From JAJDIA01 sp031555145 (GTDB taxonomy: Bacteria; Bacteroidota; Bacteroidia; Bacteroidales; Tannerellaceae): DNA of 26,630 nucleotides. Positions 22,709 through 26,630 of this stretch are shown here, piece after piece. The notes under the pieces are model-generated. The model saw nothing but the letters and a program-made list of their open reading frames with translations, was not told the DNA's origin and made no database searches. Both the position numbers and the translations under genes were made by a program. Each line of letters starts with the position of its first letter. The stretch's first letter is position 1. The stretch spans positions 1-26,630 of the forward strand of contig JAVBUR010000105.1 in NCBI GenBank assembly GCA_031555145.1. The letters run 5' to 3'.

Positions 22709-25495
22709 ATGAAGAAAAGCATTCTTGCGATTGGCACGGGGCTTTCCCTGCTGCTCTTCTGTCTGCCTGTAATGGCGCAGGCTCCATACGTGTCACCTGT
22801 CTGGGTGGCCGACCAGGGCGATGGAACCTACCGTAATCCCATTCTTTACGCCGATTATTCCGATCCCGACGTTATCCGTGTGGGGAATGATTTCTATATG
22901 ACGGCTTCCAGCTTTAACTGTATTCCCGGTTTGCAGATCCTGCATTCCAACGATCTGGTAAACTGGACGATTATCCATGCGGCCATCCCGTCCGCCCATC
23001 CGTCGGATAAGACGGTGATGGACGATCGTCCGGATCATGGCAATCGTGTTTGGGCTCCCTGCCTGCGTTATCATGACGGTACTTTCTATCTCTTCTGGGG
23101 TGATCCCGACCGGGGCGCTTATATGACGGAGACAACCGATATCCGTGGTGCCTGGAGTGAACCTGTACTGGTAAAGGCCGGTAAAGGCATTATCGACACG
23201 TCGCCCCTGTGGGACGACAACGGTCGCGTCTATCTGGTCCATGCCTTTGCCGGAAGCCGTGCCGGACTGAAAAGCGTATTAGCCGTTTGTGAACTGAGCG
23301 CCGATGCTACCTGGGCAATGACCGAAAGCCGCATCGTCTACGACGGGCACGCAGACAATGAAACCATCGAAGGCCCGAAATTTTATAAACGTGACGGTTC
23401 TTACTATATACTTGCTCCTGCCGGTGGTGTAGCTACCGGTTGGCAACTGGCGATGCGGGCCACGAACCCGTACGGTCCGTATGAAGTACGCACGGTGATG
23501 GCACAAGGCAAGTCCACCGTCAACGGCCCTCACCAGGGTGCCTGGGTGGATACCCCGACTGGCGAGGACTGGTTCTTGCATTTCCAGGACGTTGGCGCGT
23601 ATGGCCGCATTGTCCACCTCCAACCGATGAAGTGGGAGAAGGGTTGGCCGGTGATTGGCTCTGATGCTGATGGCGACGGTTGTGGCGAACCGGTGATGAC
23701 GCACGTCAAGCCGAATGTAGGCAAGGTCTATCCTGTCTGTACGCCGCAAGCAAGTGATAACTTCTTGACCAACTGCCTCGGCCTTCAATGGCAATGGCAG
23801 GCCGACTATAATCCGAAGTGGTCATTTACGGATGCCACGAACGGAGTCCTCCGCCTTTATTCCTACCCGGTAGGCAAAGAAGCGAAAAGCCTGTGGGATG
23901 TGCCCAACGCACTGTTGCAAAAGACGCCTGCTGATGCTTTCACGGTGACAACAAAGCTGCGCTTCTCTCCCTCACCCAAGTATAAAGGCGAACGAACGGG
24001 ACTTGTCGTGATGGGGCTTGATTATGCCGGGCTGGTGCTTGACCATACTGACAAAGGTCTCACTCTTTCGCAGGTCTCTTGCGCCAAGGCTGATGCCGGC
24101 AGTCCGGAAAAGGCAAATGCGACCGTCACCCTCTCCGGTGCCGGGCAGTGGATTTACCTGAAGGCCGAATGCAATAAAGCTGCTGTATGCCACTTCTCTT
24201 ATAGCCTCGACGGACGGACGTATCATGCACTGGGACAGTCCTTCCAGGCACGGGAAGGCAAATGGATCGGAGCCAAAGTCGGCCTGTTCTGTACCCGTCC
24301 CGCTATTGTCACCAACGACGGGGGCTGGGCTGATGTGGACTTCTTCCGTTTTACAAAGCCTGCCGCCGATGTCGCTAGGCAACTGGGACTGGCTATCCGC
24401 CTTGCCGACGCTGAAATGGCACGCTGCCCCGAGTCGTGGCAACTCGACTTCCAGCCCACACTCAAGTGGGATTATTGCCACGGCCTGGAACTCCAATCGT
24501 TCCTCGACCTTTACGAACGTACCGGCTACGAGAAATACCTCGACTACGCCATGGCCTACGCCGATACAATGATCCGCGAAGACGGCTCGATCACGGCCTA
24601 TAAGCTGGCCGATTACAATATCGACCGCCTCAACTCCGGTAAGATGCTCTTCCGCCTCTACGACTATACTCGCAGCCCGAAAGTGAAACGGGCCATCGAC
24701 CTCCTCCGCAGTCAGTTGGATACGCATCCGCGCAACGACGACGGTGGCTTCTGGCACAAGAAGATCTACCCACACCAGGTGTGGCTCGACGGTGTGTATA
24801 TGGGGTCGCCCTTTATGGCGGAGTATGCTGCCCGTTTCGGCCGTCCGCAGGACTTTGCCGATGTGGTCAACCAGATACGTGTGGCTGCCAAGCATACCTA
24901 CGACCCGGCTACCGGCCTCTACCGGCATGCCTGCGATGTAAGCCGGGAGATGTTCTGGGCGGATAAAGTAACCGGACAGTCTAAACACGTCTGGGGACGT
25001 GCGATGGGTTGGTATGCCATGGCGATTGTGGATGTGCTCGACTTCATGCCTGCCGACCAAGAGGGTCGTGATGAGGTGCTGGCGATCCTCCAAAACATTG
25101 CCGTGCAACTGAAACGGATACAGGATAGCCGTACCGGCCTTTGGTATCAGGTGCTCGACCGTAGCGGCGATCCGGGCAACTACCTCGAATCCTCCGGCTC
25201 GTCCATGTTTATCTACGCGCTCTATAAAGCTGTGCGGATGGGCTATATTGACGGGACGTATCGTGCCGTGGCCGACAAAGCCTGGCAGGGCTTCCTCAGT
25301 GAGTTTGTGGAAACAGGCGCCGATGGCCTGATGAACATAACAAAGGCATGCGCCGTAGCAGGCCTCGGTGGAGCGGATAACCGTTCCGGTGATTACGATT
25401 ATTATATTAACGAACAGATCCGTGCAAACGATCCCAAGGTGGTAGGCCCCTTTATTATGGCTGTGCTCGAACGATCGCTGATCGGACTGGAATAA
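22709..25495 (+). CDS. Fused GH43 and GH105 glycosidase
   Basis: The 928-residue secreted protein has a signal peptide (about 1-23, ending VMAQA). A GH43 five-bladed propeller (about 35-330) carries YADYSDPDVI (base Asp52), IIDTSPLWDD (Asp163) and ETIEGPKFY (acid Glu221). A beta-sandwich (about 345-555) is of the GH43 C-terminal type. From about 560 to 925 lies a GH105 unsaturated galacturonyl hydrolase, with LKWDYCHGLELQSFLDLY and VWLDGVYMGSPFMAEYA (catalytic Asp694). The GH105 half should release unsaturated galacturonate from lyase products. The GH43 half probably removes arabinose or xylose from side chains, but its sugar cannot be fixed. Both active sites look complete. kduD follows after 15 nt. 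Confidence 0.92.
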   Translation: MKKSILAIGTGLSLLLFCLPVMAQAPYVSPVWVADQGDGTYRNPILYADYSDPDVIRVGNDFYMTASSFNCIPGLQILHSNDLVNWTIIHAAIPSAHPSDKTVMDDRPDHGNRVWAPCLRYHDGTFYLFWGDPDRGAYMTETTDIRGAWSEPVLVKAGKGIIDTSPLWDDNGRVYLVHAFAGSRAGLKSVLAVCELSADATWAMTESRIVYDGHADNETIEGPKFYKRDGSYYILAPAGGVATGWQLAMRATNPYGPYEVRTVMAQGKSTVNGPHQGAWVDTPTGEDWFLHFQDVGAYGRIVHLQPMKWEKGWPVIGSDADGDGCGEPVMTHVKPNVGKVYPVCTPQASDNFLTNCLGLQWQWQADYNPKWSFTDATNGVLRLYSYPVGKEAKSLWDVPNALLQKTPADAFTVTTKLRFSPSPKYKGERTGLVVMGLDYAGLVLDHTDKGLTLSQVSCAKADAGSPEKANATVTLSGAGQWIYLKAECNKAAVCHFSYSLDGRTYHALGQSFQAREGKWIGAKVGLFCTRPAIVTNDGGWADVDFFRFTKPAADVARQLGLAIRLADAEMARCPESWQLDFQPTLKWDYCHGLELQSFLDLYERTGYEKYLDYAMAYADTMIREDGSITAYKLADYNIDRLNSGKMLFRLYDYTRSPKVKRAIDLLRSQLDTHPRNDDGGFWHKKIYPHQVWLDGVYMGSPFMAEYAARFGRPQDFADVVNQIRVAAKHTYDPATGLYRHACDVSREMFWADKVTGQSKHVWGRAMGWYAMAIVDVLDFMPADQEGRDEVLAILQNIAVQLKRIQDSRTGLWYQVLDRSGDPGNYLESSGSSMFIYALYKAVRMGYIDGTYRAVADKAWQGFLSEFVETGADGLMNITKACAVAGLGGADNRSGDYDYYINEQIRANDPKVVGPFIMAVLERSLIGLE

Positions 25496-25510
25496 ACACA
25501 AAACGACAAT

Positions 25511-26302
25511 ATGGTTAATTTTTCATTGCAAGGAAAGATCGCCCTCGTAACGGGAGCATCTTACGGGATTGGGTTCGCCATGGCAACGGCATTGGCCGAA
25601 GCAGGAGCTACCATCGTATTCAACGACATCAACGGTGAATTGGTTGATAAAGGCCTCGCCGCTTACAAAGAACTTGGCATCACCGCCCATGGCTACATCT
25701 GCGACGTGACCAACGAAGAACAGGTGCAGCCTATGATCAAACGCATCGAAGCCGAAGTTGGCGTGATTGATATCCTGGTGAATAATGCCGGTATCATCAA
25801 ACGTGTCCCGATGCACGAAATGAGCGCCGCCGATTTCCGCAAGGTGATCGACGTCGACCTGAACGCTCCCTTTATTATGGCTAAGGCCGTTATCCCTTCG
25901 ATGATTCAAAAGGGTGGTGGCAAGATCATCAACATCTGCTCGATGATGAGCGAACTGGGACGCGAAACCGTCTCTGCCTACGCTGCTGCCAAGGGTGGTC
26001 TGAAGATGCTTACCCGCAACATCGCTTCCGAATACGGAGCCCACAATATCCAGTGTAACGGTATCGGCCCGGGCTACATCGCTACCCCGCAGACCGCCCC
26101 GCTTCGCGAACCGCAAGCCGACGGCTCCCGTCATCCCTTCGACTCCTTCATCATTGCAAAGACTCCCGCTGCCCGCTGGGGTAACGCTGAAGACCTGGCC
26201 GGCCCCGCCGTGTTCCTGGCTTCCGCGGCTTCCGACTTCGTCAACGGCCACATCCTCTACGTCGACGGTGGTATCCTCGCCTACATCGGCAAGCAACCGT
26301 GA
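25511..26302 (+). CDS. kduD: KduD-type short-chain dehydrogenase
   Basis: The 263-residue classical SDR has the nucleotide-binding TGASYGIG (14-21), NNAG (91-94), and the catalytic Ser144, Tyr157 and Lys161 (NICSMMS and YAAAKGG). The C-terminal part reads GPGYIATPQTAPLRE and GHILYVDGGILAYIGKQP. Proteins of this kind are named 2-dehydro-3-deoxy-D-gluconate 5-dehydrogenase or gluconate 5-dehydrogenase. After GH105 the former fits: it reduces 2,5-diketo-3-deoxygluconate to KDG, feeding the KdgK-Eda steps encoded on the other strand. The usual partner, KduI isomerase, is not in the window. It lies 15 nt after the GH43-GH105 gene with no promoter between, so it is co-transcribed. Confidence 0.88.
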   Translation: MVNFSLQGKIALVTGASYGIGFAMATALAEAGATIVFNDINGELVDKGLAAYKELGITAHGYICDVTNEEQVQPMIKRIEAEVGVIDILVNNAGIIKRVPMHEMSAADFRKVIDVDLNAPFIMAKAVIPSMIQKGGGKIINICSMMSELGRETVSAYAAAKGGLKMLTRNIASEYGAHNIQCNGIGPGYIATPQTAPLREPQADGSRHPFDSFIIAKTPAARWGNAEDLAGPAVFLASAASDFVNGHILYVDGGILAYIGKQP

Positions 26303-26311
26303 TAAGAGCGA

Positions 26312-26343
26312 CCGCTTTCAATATCAACGAAATTTGAAAGCGG
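26312..26343. other. Hairpin downstream of kduD
   Basis: CCGCTTTCAA (26312-26321) pairs perfectly with TTGAAAGCGG (26334-26343) over a 12-base loop, ten bases past the kduD stop. There is no T run on either side, so it is a poor intrinsic terminator. Part of it (26325-26340) matches a block of the left-edge repeat, so it likely belongs to that element. Confidence 0.55.
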
Positions 26344-26398
26344 CGGTGAATGCCCGGTCACGGGCATCGTGTTCGTAGCCGTGGGGGGGAGCCCACGG
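26325..26398 (-). repeat. Structured repeat, right copy (inverted)
   Basis: Bases 26347-26385 are the perfect reverse complement of 131-169, extending to 26341 with two mismatches. The block 26325-26340 matches 192-207 at 15 of 16. As in the left copy, CCGTGGG and CCCACGG (26379-26385 and 26392-26398) form a stem, here with a 6-base loop instead of 16. The left copy also has about 16 extra bases between its two conserved blocks. So these are diverged members of one family, not a recent duplication. Confidence 0.7.
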
Positions 26399-26630
26399 GG
26401 AGGCGGTTGGGGGGGGTGTTTTCGCCGCGGGTGCGGGGCCGGGGGGGGCCGACCCGGGGGGCGGGGGCGGGGGCCACAGCGGCGATGGGGCATTCGTAGA
26501 AACGGTCGCCGGTGTGCACGTCGAAGCCGGCGTATGGATTGATGTTGGGGAGGGAGAAAAGGTAACGGCAGGTGGTGATGTCCAGGCCGGTTTCTTCCTT
26601 TACCTCACGGCGGACGGCGTCTTCGGCTGA
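26358..26630 (-). pseudogene. NUDIX hydrolase fragment, open at window edge
   Basis: From the window edge inward, the minus strand reads SAEDAVRREVKEETGLD, a NUDIX box core (R-E-x-x-E-E-x-G-L). It continues with TTCRYLFSLPNINPYAGFDVH and ends TGDRFYECPI near 26490. These features fit an ADP-ribose/NADH-pyrophosphatase-like NUDIX protein of about 170-180 residues. From about 26475 downward the frame turns into Pro/Arg/Gly-rich translation of G/C homopolymers, enters the right repeat, and stops at 26358-26360. The natural C-terminus is therefore missing. Either the gene is truly broken by the repeat-bearing DNA, or the sequence there is misassembled. The N-terminus lies outside the window. Confidence 0.7.
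26383..26475. other. G/C homopolymer-rich patch
   Basis: This stretch has repeated plus-strand G runs of seven to eight bases (26383-26389, 26409-26416, 26441-26448) and further runs of five. It is unlike any other part of the window. It sits exactly between the right repeat and the recognisable NUDIX sequence. Assembly or sequencing noise at a repeat boundary is the simplest reading. Confidence 0.6.

Noticed and set aside
1..26630. CRISPR arrays, tRNA or rRNA genes, intact insertion sequences or transposases
   Set aside because: None was seen: no regularly spaced repeats, no cloverleaf-like or rRNA-like segments, and no transposase-like protein.

Overview
The window looks like Bacteroidales DNA. 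It holds a SusC/SusD outer-membrane uptake pair, a hybrid two-component system (HTCS) that joins sensor kinase, receiver and AraC-type output in one protein, and several Bacteroides-type -7 promoter boxes (TAnnTTTG). The gene set is a pectin / homogalacturonan utilization locus. It carries surface binding, depolymerising and de-esterifying enzymes, import, and the full cytoplasmic route from galacturonate to pyruvate and glyceraldehyde-3-phosphate. I cannot assign genus or species from this sequence.

Layout. A repeat with predicted hairpins sits at the left edge (about 108-215), followed by three hairpins at 283-392. A minus-strand operon spans 401-9595 and is transcribed leftward in the order GH28 polygalacturonase, uxaB, uxaA, uxaC, kdgK, eda, exuT; its gaps are 32 nt or less and uxaB/uxaA overlap by one base. 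A divergent control region (9596-9935) carries two mirror-image promoters with mirror-image candidate operators. On the plus strand follow susC, susD, a terminator, a fused CE12-like acetylesterase / CE8 pectin methylesterase, a decayed hicAB toxin-antitoxin remnant, the HTCS regulator, a DUF4861 protein, a fused GH43-GH105 enzyme, and a KduD-type dehydrogenase. The right edge holds an inverted copy of the left-edge repeat, a G/C homopolymer-rich patch and the start of a broken NUDIX hydrolase gene.

How the parts work together. CE8 and CE12 modules remove methyl and acetyl groups, GH28 cuts polygalacturonate, and SusCD imports oligomers. GH105 releases unsaturated galacturonate and GH43 trims a side-chain sugar. 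Saturated galacturonate goes through UxaC, UxaB and UxaA to 2-keto-3-deoxygluconate (KDG); the unsaturated sugar reaches KDG through KduD. KdgK and Eda finish both branches. Two expected partners are not in the window: a polysaccharide lyase, which would make the substrate of GH105, and KduI. The HTCS is the obvious local regulator, and the symmetric 9664-9872 region is its best candidate target.

The most notable items are the symmetric divergent promoter, the chain of ATGA-overlapping mini-ORFs before the GH28 gene, the two multi-enzyme fusions, the DUF4861 protein of unknown activity, the hicAB deletion fossil, and the inverted structured repeats bounding the window.
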